This document shows, in pieces, positions 24,272-34,172 of a stretch of 64,000 nt of DNA. Numbering within the stretch: position 1 is the first letter of the stretch; each line of letters opens with the position of its first letter. The stretch spans positions 63,302,899 to 63,366,898 of the forward strand of contig CM051457.1 of assembly GCA_028274465.1 (NCBI GenBank), read 5' to 3'. The stretch comes from Plantago ovata (lineage: Eukaryota; Streptophyta; Magnoliopsida; Lamiales; Plantaginaceae). A program made the translations under genes and the position numbers. Below the pieces are notes generated by a model that saw only the letters and a program-made list of their open reading frames with translations, was not told the DNA's origin and did no database searches.

Positions 24272-25871
24272 TGTTGGTCCCTTTAAACAACAAGAAAAGA
24301 CTAGAGGGGGGGGGGGTGAATATTCTTTTCAAACTTTCATCGTTTAAAACTTTCTCAGCAAGTGCTTATTACTTTTCAGTAATGAGTTTGTTGATACTTA
24401 ACTTTCTCAGCAATCGTCTTTTCAGTAACTAGGTTTGCTGATACTTAAAATCAGAGAGCGGAAGTCTTTGATACAATAAGTGCTCTTTCAGTAAATGAAG
24501 GTTTCAGCAAGTGATGTGAGTGACTGTGTACAAACAGATATGATTTGCTGAAAACTAAGTACAGTAAGTAAATCACACAAACACTTTTATAGTGGTATCT
24601 GAGAGTGGCGTAATCTCTCAACTAATCCACTTTGTCCTTTCTAGGACTGAATCCACTAAGATATGATTGAGGTTCCTTACAACTCCTATCTAAAGCGATT
24701 CAAACAGAAACCAAAGCACACTTGCTTCGTTTCCAACCTAATCTAGAGAACGCAACGTTGTTCTCCACCAAACTTGGTACTTTTAATCAGCAAAACTATG
24801 CTTGATTAAGTTCCCCCTGAATATCACGCCTGAAAGGGTGTGTTTTCAGTTAGAGAGTTTTGGGGTGAGATAACTTAATTATAACTTATTCAGTTACAAC
24901 AAGTAATCTAAGAAACACAACTTTGAATACTTTGCAGTAAACAAGTTTGATTGTTTCTGGTGTCAAGACTTGTTCTTGTTCGAAAGAAAGAAAGAACACT
25001 TAACTAATTTCTTAGTCGTGTAGATTCTACTTCTTCACAAGTAGCTTTCTCAAGCTTTAAGTCTTGGAACGGATCAATGGCAGTATAGAGAGTTTGAAGG
25101 TATGTGAGTTTAAACACAAGTGAGAGTTTGATAACGTTGTTGACACACTTCAACTCTTTGCCGGATGACCTCTATTTATAGTGAAAATAAGGAGCCGTTT
25201 GAATTTTAAATTCCAAGGCTTTTGATCCTTAAGATGTCACTATCTTGCTTTTGTACTTTCAGCAGCGTCCTTGTTTGTCTTCTAGTCTTCATGTCCTTCG
25301 CGTGTAAGCTTTGCATTTAATGCTTATTTGAATAGAATTCAAACAGTAACATTGGAGCGCAAATGTAAGTACTTTCAGCAAGAGGTCACATATGTTCCAT
25401 CAGCAAGTGGTCAGTCTCAGTTTCAGCAAGCACAACCTACTCTGTCTTTCAGATTTTCACTTATGCAATGCTGTTGCTGAAGTTTCCACTTTCTGAGCAA
25501 CACGTGCCTTTGTAGATACCAGTCTTCAGAAATCTTCTAGTCTTCAGATCTTCGAATTCTTCAAGTCTTCAGATCTTCAATATATTTCAAGATTCAGAGC
25601 GGTTTCTAAATGCTTCAATAGTTTGTTTGTAAAAACAAAGTACATCGTCAGCAAATGCTTCAATAGGTTATTTTCTTTTCAAAAAACAAGATACATCATA
25701 ATAGGTAAAAACCAACCTATCTAGAACCTAAACTATGTTTTCAGCAAACGTTCCTCTTTTACAATGTCCTCAAAAATTCTAAATTCCTATGGACCTTAAG
25801 AGTACTAGTTACTGGACTTTCCTTAATTTAGCATGGTTAATTGCTCATAAAAAATTACAAGTTTCCTAACA
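24272..25871 (-). repeat. 5-prime LTR of the Copia element
   Basis: This 1600-bp copy begins TGTTGG and ends CTAACA. It differs from the left copy by roughly 18 substitutions and one short indel, counted by eye. The TATA-like box CTATAAATAG on the minus strand lies at 25172-25181 and would drive transcription of the element. Confidence 0.93.
25172..25181 (-). promoter_or_regulatory. TATA box of the Copia 5-prime LTR
   Basis: CTATAAATAG on the minus strand within the LTR, with the identical box at 2821-2830 in the other LTR. Position within the LTR and the plant TATA consensus support a core promoter; the start site itself is not visible. Confidence 0.6.
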
Positions 25872-25876
25872 AAAAC

Positions 25877-26119
25877 TGGTAGAATAATTCTCTAAGAATT
25901 CGGTTAATCAGAATGATCTGCAATCAACCATGTCAAAAGCTCTCTAATAGTCTACTATATATAGTAGTCAATAGAAGCCTAAAGAAGAATCAAGTAGACT
26001 TCATAAAGGTATAAAAATCTAATTCTTATTTCATAAGGAAACCAATTTAAGTCTAGATTCATTCCCAATCAAATTAAAACTCAATCAGGAAAATCTAACT
26101 TATCCCTTGACTTCTAATA
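25877..26119 (-). mobile_element. Right part of the older LTR (relic F)
   Basis: This resumes directly after the Copia target duplication. It contains a symmetrical CTACTATATATAGTAG that gives a TATA box on the minus strand, as expected of an LTR promoter. It ends where the CACTA terminus begins, so the outer end of the LTR was either lost or displaced by that element. Confidence 0.4.
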
Positions 26120-26440
26120 CACTACAAGAAATACTGGTTTTAGCAACCACCTTTAGCAACCGATCGATCGGTTGCTAAAATTAGCGACCGATCGGTCTTT
26201 TAGCGACCGATAAATGGGCCCTAGCGACGGATAAAAGGAAACGCCTTAGAGCGTACTGGAACTAGCGACGGATGAGCCATCCGTCGCTAACTAGCGACGG
26301 ATGGGCCCGACGGATGGGCCCATCTGTCGCTAAAATTGCGACGGATGGACCCATCCGTCGCATTTATTTATTTTCTTTTTGTTTAATTAATCTGGTCAAC
26401 ATGCTTAGCGACCGATGGAACCATTGAATTGTCTAAATCT
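26120..26440 (+). mobile_element. CACTA DNA-transposon terminus with subterminal repeats
   Basis: The terminus starts CACTACAAGAAAT, the signature end of En/Spm-type CACTA elements. It is followed by many subterminal repeats of AGCGACGGAT in both orientations, including palindromic GGATGGGCCCATCC blocks. In CACTA elements such repeats bind the element's own accessory protein. No opposite terminus (ending TAGTG) is visible before 34 kb, so this may be a truncated copy or one end of a large element that took up the host segment to its right. Confidence 0.75.
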
Positions 26441-27180
26441 TCCGCAATCAAAGGTATATATTTCGAACCCTAACTTGTCTAAATTTTAGTATTCTTCATT
26501 TTTTTCTCAATTAATTGAATTGTATGGATTCTACTAGTATCTATTATGTTGTGTAGCTCAAATTAGGGGGGATGCACAAGTTTTAGTTGGTGAATTGATA
26601 GATTTGGGATGAATTGGGTACTTTATAGTTGAGTTCGATTATGTTTGGTCAATTAGTGTAGTTTTGTTTCAGATATACTAATTACTAATTAGATTTGGAA
26701 ATTGTATAAGTATAATGGAAATATGAGTAAATTATTGTGTATTGTAAGTAGTTATAATAATGGAAAAATGGAAATTCTTGGAGCTCCAAATTGTTGAATG
26801 TCTGTAGTTTTGTGGTTTAGGAGCAACAATTCTCTATCGAACTGGTGTTATGTAGTGTATGAGTTGATAGGAGTATATTTCTGGACTTTGCTTATTTAGC
26901 TTATTGATGCTTTCTCTCCATAATCTTATTGAAGATTTTACTTACTTATTGGATAGTTAGTTTATTTATCACCTCTCTGCTTACTTACACTTACAATTTA
27001 CAAAAAGTGGAATGAATTTCCTCATGTAATTTTCATTTTTAGCCTTCTTGATTTATACCAGTTGTTAGTTAGTATTTCCTATCTATGTCGGATTTCTCAG
27101 TACTACTGCTGATGACTGCTCCAAATTGTTCTAAATGTCCTGTCCTGTTTTCTGCATTTACATAGGGTGGGCGGTGCACA

Positions 27181-27352
27181 TCTGGAATTCCTATATTGAT
27201 GGTCTCGATGGATTCAGTACCGTGGCTTCGAGTTTGGTGTTATCAAGCATATATTAAACAAGTTGGAATCCAGCTGAGCTATTCTGAGGTATGTCAATGT
27301 GGATATATGTCTCTGCTTTTAAAGAAGATTATAAAGAAAGAATATGAAGTGT
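27181..27352 (+). pseudogene. RecX-family gene, 3-prime fragment only
   Basis: It corresponds to 30130-30257 of the second copy. The recognisable part reads YRGFEFGVIKHILNKLESS and then a stop, which looks like the natural RecX C-terminus (a helix ending in a conserved Leu-Glu-Ser type tail). Most of the upstream exon has been lost by deletion. It is a relic, but it keeps the C-terminal codons that copy 2 has lost. Confidence 0.6.
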
Positions 27353-27646
27353 GATGGTATTTGCATGGTGCTTTTCTTTTTCTTGAAAATATATATCTAT
27401 ATTGGCCTAACTTGTGTGGTAATGCGAACCACAACTTATTTTGATGAATCAGCAGTAACACTATAACATTGGGGATGTGAGATTCGCATAGATGCGTATC
27501 TATTTGGTATCGCAACCCATATCCTGAATCATCGCAACAATTCTGCATTTGTCTGAGCAATAATCACGATCCCTTCACCCAAAAGAAAAAGTGGTTTTTA
27601 GCAAATCCACCAATACCAAAACACAGTACAAATGTCATACTATACA

Positions 27647-27925
27647 CTAAAACACCATATTATATATGAAAGTTACATACTTGTAGACGACTTTGTCTTG
27701 CACTTGCCTAATACTCTCATGGAAGACTTCACAAGAGTGCACATTGGTAAGTTTAGGGTTTTCTCCTCCCCTGTCGGACCAATAAACCACCTGACTCAAA
27801 CAGGCTGCTGCAGTGTCTTCTGAATTATATGGCTTGATCTTGAGAGAACACTTAGCGGCCGGCTGAACAGAATCAGCGCAAAGGGACACCAAGGATAAGC
27901 ACCAGTGAGAACGCTTCAAGCCCAT
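27647..27925 (-). pseudogene. Probable FLZ-type zinc-finger gene, first-exon fragment, copy 1
   Basis: The frame begins MGLKRSHWC and runs to SCEVFHESIRQVQDKVVYK. The sister copy at 30783-31037 has SCEVCHERIGQGQD, matching the first half of the FLZ (DUF581) finger (C-x2-C, Gly, Asp, Tyr spacing). In this copy the second cysteine of the pair is Phe, so the finger is broken. A consensus splice donor GTATGT follows the Tyr codon on the minus strand, which is where an intron would be. No second exon with the remaining finger cysteines was found. FLZ proteins are plant-specific adaptors of SnRK1 kinase; the family call rests on one short motif. Confidence 0.4.
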
Positions 27926-28440
27926 TGATTAATACTACAAACACTACAAAGAAGCTAGATAGTTATTGTGTATATATATATATATATACACACTAGGGGT
28001 TATTATTGGATAAGTGTTAACTTTTGAGGCTTTTGACAGTAATACATCGATGGATAAGTGCTCTTAACTTTGCCAGAATTATTACGTTGAACTTGTTTCC
28101 ATTTGCAATACCATACGCAATTTGGCAGCTGTTGTTCTTGATTTTTTTCCTTTTCTATATTATGGTGATTTGGTTATTTTTACTAGGGACCCTTTCTATT
28201 ATATGCCCTTTCATTTTTAAGCAACGCACGCGTTACATTTTGTTTTTAAAAACCCGAAATCTATACTTGTATCTCATTCCAAACATTACATCACAAGTCG
28301 ATCAAATGATCTAGGGAAATCAAAGTAACCAACATGCTCTGAATGACTAAAAACGCTCTATGCTATCATCACTCTTGCGCAATGTTTACGCAACTTCCTA
28401 TCTTGCGAATATCTATTGATTACATCGATTGTTATCTTTT

Positions 28441-28998
28441 CAAAAACGTATATGTTATTAAGTAAAAAAAACAACTATATTGTTAACTATACTTGTGAGA
28501 TACCATACTATTCTTTTTGTTTATCCGTCCCTTATAAAATATACTGTCTCCAGGAATCAGGATACTTAGCTCACTACAAAAATGGGAAACAATGTTTCCT
28601 AATTTTATTCGTTATTCCTCTATGCCATGATTTCTTGGAACCTTGAGTTATTAACTCTGCTAGGATTTTGTTTTCCATTTATTTATTTATGCCGGGAGTT
28701 TGGGTTTTAAACAATAATCATAATAGTGTGTAAATTAGGGATATGGCACTGGTATGGATTGTGGGTATTCACTGATGTTTAGTAAATTCCTCCCCCACAG
28801 GAATTTCAGTTGATAATCTATGTTGCCAGCAGGACTCTTCGAATTCCATTTGCATGGTAATAGGACACTAGTTCATTTTAAGCCTTTTTTTTGTTTCGAG
28901 AAATGGCCAAGTTACATGTTAATGGTATATTCCTGCTACGTTTCTTGATTTGGAAGTGTTAAAGTTAGGCTAAATATTGTAATATAACCGGTCTGTGT
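28441..28998. other. Unassigned spacer between the two duplicates
   Basis: A/T-rich unique sequence without a supported gene. No terminal repeats or coding motifs were recognised. Confidence 0.4.
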
Positions 28999-29682
28999 AT
29001 TCTTGGAGCTCCAAATTGTTGAATGTCTGTAGTTCTGTGGTTTAGGAGCAACAATTGTCTATTGAAATGGTGTTATGTAGTGTATGAGTTGATAGGAGTA
29101 TATTTCTGGACTTTGCTTATTTAGATTATTGATGCTTTCTCTCCATAATCTTTTTGAAGATTTTACTTAGTTATTGTATAATTAGTTTATTAATATTTAT
29201 CACCGCTTTGCTTACTTACACTTACAATTTACAAAAAGTAGAATGAATTTCCTCATGTAATTTTCATTTTTAGCCTTCTTGATTTATATGTACTGTACCA
29301 GTTGTTAGTTAGTATTTCCTATCTGTGTCGGATTTCTCAGTACTACTGCTGATGACTGCTCCTTTTCAGAGTTTTAGTATGGTTTAAAAAGTTCTAAATG
29401 TCCTGTCCTGTTTTCTGCACATCTGGAATTTTTATATTGATGCTGTCTTCATAGTTTAGAGTTTGGATGAAGTTTCTCCGTCTTACAAGTACAGCATAGT
29501 TGTTTTGTAGCAATTTATTTGCTTGAACTACAGTAAAACTCAACCATAAGAGTATATCTGATACCCTGACAGGACAGATGTTGTTACTCTAGATCACTCC
29601 CAGTCAAGTTCATTCCTAAGAAATTTGGAACCCAAGAAAACAAAGCTGCTTATATAGGCTTACCCTTTTTGAAATCTCATAA

Positions 29683-30258
29683 CCAAAAAATGAAGCTGCT
29701 TATTTTGGTGATGACGAAGAGCATCTTGAAGCAGAGAAGGTAGCAATTAGGTTACTTGCTAGTAGAGCATATACGGCTATGGAGCTAAAGAAAAAGCTAC
29801 AACTAAAGAAATTTCTGCCTGAAACTGTTGATGCTGTGGTAAGGAACTTTAAGAGCATGGGTCTGATTAATGATGGGTTATACGCGGTAACATTGTCTCG
29901 GTCTCGATGGTGTTCCTCAACCTGGGGCCCTAAGAAAATCAAACAAGCTTTGGTGAAGAAGGGAGTGAATGAGGTAGATGTTCGGAAGGCAATTAAACTG
30001 ATATTTGTGGATGATGAAAGTGGAGAGCAGGATTCGGGGCTTGGCATGTCAAAGATTTCTTTTGATCAGTTGTATGTTCGGGCCTCAAAGCAATGGCTTC
30101 GTAGTAAAGATGCACCAAGAGAGACACGGAGATCAAGAATAGTTCGATGGCTTCAGTACCGTGGCTTCGACTTTGGTGTTATCAAGATTTTGAGGTATGT
30201 CAATGTGGATATATCTCTGCTTTTAAAGAAGATTTTAAAGAAAGACTATGAAGTATGA
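29683..30258 (+). pseudogene. RecX-family (RecA-regulator-like) host gene copy, truncated
   Basis: Open from 29683 after a TAA, with an internal ATG at 29779 that would give 159 residues. The translation shows RecX-type three-helix repeats: AIRLLASRAYTAMELKKKL, then FLPETVDAVVRNFKSMGLIND with YAV, then GPKKIKQALVKKGVNEVDV, then RWLQYRGFDFGVI. Bacterial RecX binds RecA filaments; plants carry nuclear genes of this family, thought to act in organelles. Compared with copy 1, 33 bp spanning the end of the coding sequence and its stop are missing (after codon ...GVIK). The frame therefore runs into former 3-prime untranslated sequence and ends RYVNVDISLLLKKILKKDYEV-like. A VKFIPKKFGTQENK-like stretch just upstream (about 29605-29645) lies in another frame. 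It is most likely a decayed copy. Confidence 0.72.
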
Positions 30259-30782
30259 TGTATTTGGCTATTTGCATGGTGCTTTTCTTTTTCATGAAAA
30301 TATATATCTATATTTTTGTGAGATTGTAAAAGGGCTTTACTATTGTTGCCTTGTGTAATTACTGGCGTTGTTTGCTTAACAGAAAAGGTTTTATTCTAGT
30401 TTTTGTACTAATCCCTCTGTTTTAACGAGATTGAATTTATTGAACTCGGTCCGAATTGAACTGAATTGAATCTGAATGAGACATAATCAAGCAAAGATGA
30501 AATTGATAAATACGAACTGAATTGGAAACACGAACCACAACTTATTTTTTCGAATCAGCAGTAAGACGACTATAACATTGCGAATGTGAGATTCGCATAG
30601 ATGCGCGCAGCTATTTGGTATCGCAACCCATATCCTGAACCATCGCAACGATTCTGCACTTGTCTGAGCAATAATCCCGATCCCTTCACCCAAAAGAAAA
30701 AGAGGTTTTTAGCATATCCAACAATACCAAACACAATACAAATGTCGTACGATACACTAAAACACCATATTATATATGAAAG

Positions 30783-31037
30783 TTACTTGTAGACGACTTT
30801 GTCTTGCCCTTGCCCGATCCTCTCGTGGCAGACTTCACAAGAGTGCACATTGGTAAGATTAGAGTTTTCTCCTCCTCCCCTGTCGGACACATAAACCACC
30901 CGACTCGAACAGGCTGCTGCAGGGTCTTCAGAATTATATGGCATGATCTCGATCAGAGAACGCTTAGCGGCCGGCTGAACAGAATCAGCGCAAAGGGACA
31001 CCAAGTTCATGCACCAGTGAGAACGCTTCAAGCCCAT
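30783..31037 (-). pseudogene. Probable FLZ-type zinc-finger gene, first-exon fragment, copy 2
   Basis: An 84-residue frame starting MGLKRSHWCMNL and ending SCEVCHERIGQGQDKVVYK. The end matches the first half of an FLZ finger: C-x2-C, then Ile-Gly-x-Gly-x-Asp, then Tyr. The second half (Phe-Cys-Ser and Glu-Cys-Arg) is absent. The natural exon probably ended at the Tyr codon: here the donor reads GTAACT, in copy 1 GTATGT. The rest of the frame has no recognisable domain. It lies tail to tail with the RecX relic in each duplicate, so the two host genes were neighbours before the duplication. Confidence 0.42.
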
Positions 31038-31548
31038 TGATTAATACTGCAAACACACACACACAAAGAAGCTAGATAGTTAATAATACCTCAAGGGTAT
31101 TGTATTGGATATATATACTAGGGGTTAGTATTGGATAAGTGTTTTGAGGCTTTTGACAGTAATACATGGATGGATAGGTGCTCTCAACTTTGCCAGAATT
31201 ATTACGTTGATCTTGTTTCCATTTGCAATACCATACGCAATTTGGTAGAGTCTATTGTTCTTGATTTTTTTTCCTTTTCTATATTATGGTGATTTATTTA
31301 TATTTATTATAAGCTCTTTCATTTTTAAGCAACACACACCTTACATTTAAAAAAAAAAAACCGAAATCTGTACTTGTATTTCATTCCAAACTTTACATTA
31401 CAAGTCGGTCAAATGATCTAGGGAAATCAAAGTAACCAATATTCTCTAAATGACTAAAAACCTCTATGCTATCATCAATCTTGCGCAATGTTTACGCAAC
31501 TTCCTATCTTGCGAACATCTATTGATTACGTCGATTGTTAACTTTTCA

Positions 31549-33140
31549 TCCAAGGTCCGACACAATGGTTTTTCTGGAACAAAACATCATTTCTTTCAAT
31601 CCTAAGAGCATAGATCGTCTTCGTAAACATACATTTGAGAAGCTTACTCCCCAGTCAATGGCGGAGCCAAGGGGGGTCGAGAGTGGTCACTGGACCCCCT
31701 CAAAATCTGCTTACTAACATTAGCATTAATTTGAGTGTAGCAGTGGTTGGGTGTTCGGTCTTTGATGTATAAGGTCGTGGGTTCAATTCTATCTGGGCAC
31801 AAACATTATATTATTTTTTACTATTTTTCCTAATCTTATGTAATTTTTGTCTTTTTCTTATGTGTGCCTTTTACCTCGTTTCAACTATTTTAAAATTTTC
31901 ATTTTATCTTATCTTTTTAATAACATTTGTTTTTTTTTTTTTCTTTCCTTTTTAACTCTAGATGTGCTTGCTCAAGAGTGAGTTTCATGAGAGACCACCC
32001 TTAGAGAGAGACCATAGACGAAAACATCGTATTTTAAGTTGGACCCTCCTGGATTTTGCTCCTGGCTTCGCCACTGTCCCCAGTCCGCTCCTTTCATTTG
32101 TAAACACATACAGTCCAGTTCGACACTCAATCCCTGCGGCGATCTATTGATACCAATCCATTTCGTTACCTTCCTCCATATCTCAACACCGAATGGGCAC
32201 TCAAATTATAGGTGTTGAACCGTCTCATCAACAACAAAAAACACATTCTGCATTTTCCAACTTCTAACTCGGTTGGCTAATTTTTCGTTCAGCGCCATCC
32301 ATGTGTAGAATTTTACACGAGGCTTTGCCGATTACTGAACCAAATCTTCTTCCATTTTACCTATGCTTTTCCCGAAATAGATCGTTTTGCATGGCTGTGA
32401 TGAACAACTGGTCAGTCTACCGTAGGACTCTCCAGTAAACTGAGTTTTACCCCAAGCCCTTGCGTTTCATGATTGCTTTCAGTGTCCCTGGACAATTCTT
32501 AGCTAATCTCACATCCATTACATCTTTGTTCTTGATATAGTAGCAATGCACACAGTTTACCCAAAACTTATTCGCTTTACTACAAATATTCCAGAGTAAC
32601 TTGGTGACAGGCCAACGGTATCAAGTTCAAACCTCCCGCATTCTTTTTGTCACACACCTTATTCCAAGCAATGGGTGATCTCTTACTTATCTTAGCGGTG
32701 CCTCTCCAAAGGAAATTTCGACATATGGCTTCAATGTGATGTATCACCTTCTTCGGCATAGGGAAAGCTTACATCCAGTATGAGTTTAATTTTGCCTGCC
32801 TAACTTAGTAATTTCGAGCTCCAATGTTTAATATTGGCGTCTATTTTATCAATAAGTGGTTGACATCAACGCTCACTGAGCTTTTGAGTGGATGTTGGGA
32901 CGCCTAAGTATTTTACATGGAGTTCGCGTCCAAAAAGACATGTAATGTCCGAGACATGTGCTTTGACACTTCTATCCACGCCACCACAAAACACCTTGCA
33001 CTTACGTGGCTAACTCTAAGCCCTGTAGAGCTAGAAACGTTTTGGAATTGTGTAATTAGGAGTTCAATAGACTTGACATTACCGTACCCAAAGAGAAGCA
33101 TATCATCTGCAAAACATAAGTAATCTTTAATCACCCGCAC
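31549..33140 (-). pseudogene. L1-type LINE reverse-transcriptase remnant
   Basis: On the minus strand the highest part reads LCFADDMLLFGYGN followed by STGLRVS, the catalytic FADD block and following segment of plant LINE reverse transcriptase. Further along come DETVQHL-stop-FECPFGVEIW and, beyond a hAT insertion, KTIYALRIERNDVLFQ, together the zinc-binding zf-RVT C-terminal domain. The stop inside the domain and several frame changes show decay. It is truncated on its 5-prime side at about 33140, so only the last third of ORF2 survives. Confidence 0.8.
31656..32076 (+). mobile_element. 421-bp hAT-type MITE inside the LINE remnant
   Basis: Terminal inverted repeats CAATGGCGGAGCCAAGG and CCTGGCTTCGCCACTG are flanked by a perfect 8-bp target duplication TCCCCAGT (31648-31655 and 32077-32084). 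Eight-base duplications and CA...TG ends are hAT hallmarks. There is no transposase, so it is non-autonomous. It contains tRNA-like A- and B-box sequences (about 31738-31750 and 31780-31789). LINE motifs continue on both sides. Confidence 0.82.
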
Positions 33141-34074
33141 TTAGCATGATAATTATGAAAGTATGTATATTTCCTAGAGACAACCACGTTACGGAATATA
33201 AGTTAATACTGTAACTTTTATATATGTATCATACTAGGCATCAACATGTTATTTCTATTGTTTGGTTGTTTGCATAGATATCAAACATGTCTCAAAAATT
33301 TATGTTATCACCAAGTGAGAGGGAACTTGTGTGACATAACATATGTTCTAAAATCGCCCTAATCGACGATCATTGAGATGGGGGCATCAATGATGCATCG
33401 AGACTAGCATGTGGTCTTCATTACACTCATTCGATGGGTATAGTCAATCCCACGACCATGGATAAACTAGGTTATCCGTAATGGACGCATGTATGCGTAT
33501 AGCGGAGCATCGGTATACCCAACCGCGAAACCATTTGATGTATGAACTATACCTAAGTGTCTATGGGAGTAACAAGTTGTTGAGTAATGTAAGATAGTCT
33601 TTCGACTTGAGGTCATTTCCTATCACATCTATTGAGTAATGTACTTTGGCCGAAACCAATGCTTGCACCCGAGTACGAGGTAGATACGGTCCGGATAGCT
33701 GCATTACGAGGTATATGGTGATGGTAGTTGAGCCGGAAAAAGGATTCATTCCTCGCGTATAGTAATGGAGAGAATACTCAAGTTCTCATAGTTGATAGAT
33801 CGTTAGACACTGGCCAGTGCATTTGATATATCCAAGATAGTCCTCGAATAGTATCACGAGATCAATCGACAAGATTGAGAACGCCATGGGTATGTTATTG
33901 GAATTGACACATCATCATGTTCTAGATGTACTCGAGTGTTTGCGAATGAAGGGGTCGTAACATCGCACGCCATGCTTCACAACAACAGGTGGTTTTGAGA
34001 ATCCTCTCTAACGTCCTCATGTATTAAAATTGATAAGTGAAACCGTCTCGGAATTTCACGAGGGACTTAACATA
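33141..34074. other. Unassigned repeat-like stretch before the second CACTA terminus
   Basis: I find no coding motif. The composition and short recurring phrases (GAGTAATGTA, GTACGAGGTA) resemble the untranslated body of a large non-autonomous retroelement, but no LTR boundary or primer site was found. Confidence 0.25.
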
Positions 34075-34172
34075 CACTACAAGAATTTCCTGAAATAGCC
34101 ACCGTATGTAGCGACGGATACTATCTGTGGCTAAGCTAGCCACAAATTGGTGTTTAAGCCACGGATAGGCAC
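34075..34172 (+). mobile_element. CACTA terminus, left of element C
   Basis: It starts CACTACAAGAATTTCC and continues with subterminal words GCGACGGATA and GCCACGGATAG in both orientations. Element C interrupts it at 34172; related subterminal repeats resume at 54319. The repeat family differs slightly from that of the 26120 terminus, so it is a different CACTA subfamily. Confidence 0.78.

Larger units (their letters stand above)
1916..25871 (-). mobile_element. Large Copia (Sirevirus-type) LTR retrotransposon, nested and broken
   Basis: Two LTRs of 1605 and 1600 bp bound the element, and a perfect 5-bp target duplication AAAAC lies at 1911-1915 and 25872-25876. On the minus strand the order is LTR, initiator-Met primer site, gag, integrase, reverse transcriptase, RNase H, a long env-position region, polypurine tract, LTR. 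Integrase preceding RT marks Copia; the long gag and the extra 3-prime coding region suggest the Sirevirus lineage. Gypsy element A (8422-16897) sits inside, and without it the element is about 15.5 kb, long for Copia. By eye the LTRs differ at about 1 percent, so insertion was recent (under about 0.5 My at 1.3e-8 per site per year). The coding region carries about six or more breaks, so it is a fossil. Confidence 0.92.
26774..28440. repeat. Host segment, direct duplicate 1 (with large deletion)
   Basis: It aligns by eye with 28999-31547 in the same orientation, from TTCTTGGAGCTCC to a shared end near TCGATTGTTA. It carries the 3-prime tip of a RecX-family gene and a minus-strand FLZ-like piece. 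About 700 bp present in copy 2, including most of the RecX coding sequence, is absent here. Confidence 0.8.
28999..31547. repeat. Host segment, direct duplicate 2 (longer copy)
   Basis: It matches 26774-28440 with many substitutions and indels, so the duplication is not recent. It retains a long RecX-family coding stretch (29683-30258) and a second FLZ-like fragment on the minus strand. Confidence 0.8.

Noticed and set aside
29683-30258. RecX-like protein as bacterial contamination
   Set aside because: The sequence sits in a diverged plant duplication with transposons on both sides, and RecX-family genes are known in plant nuclear genomes.
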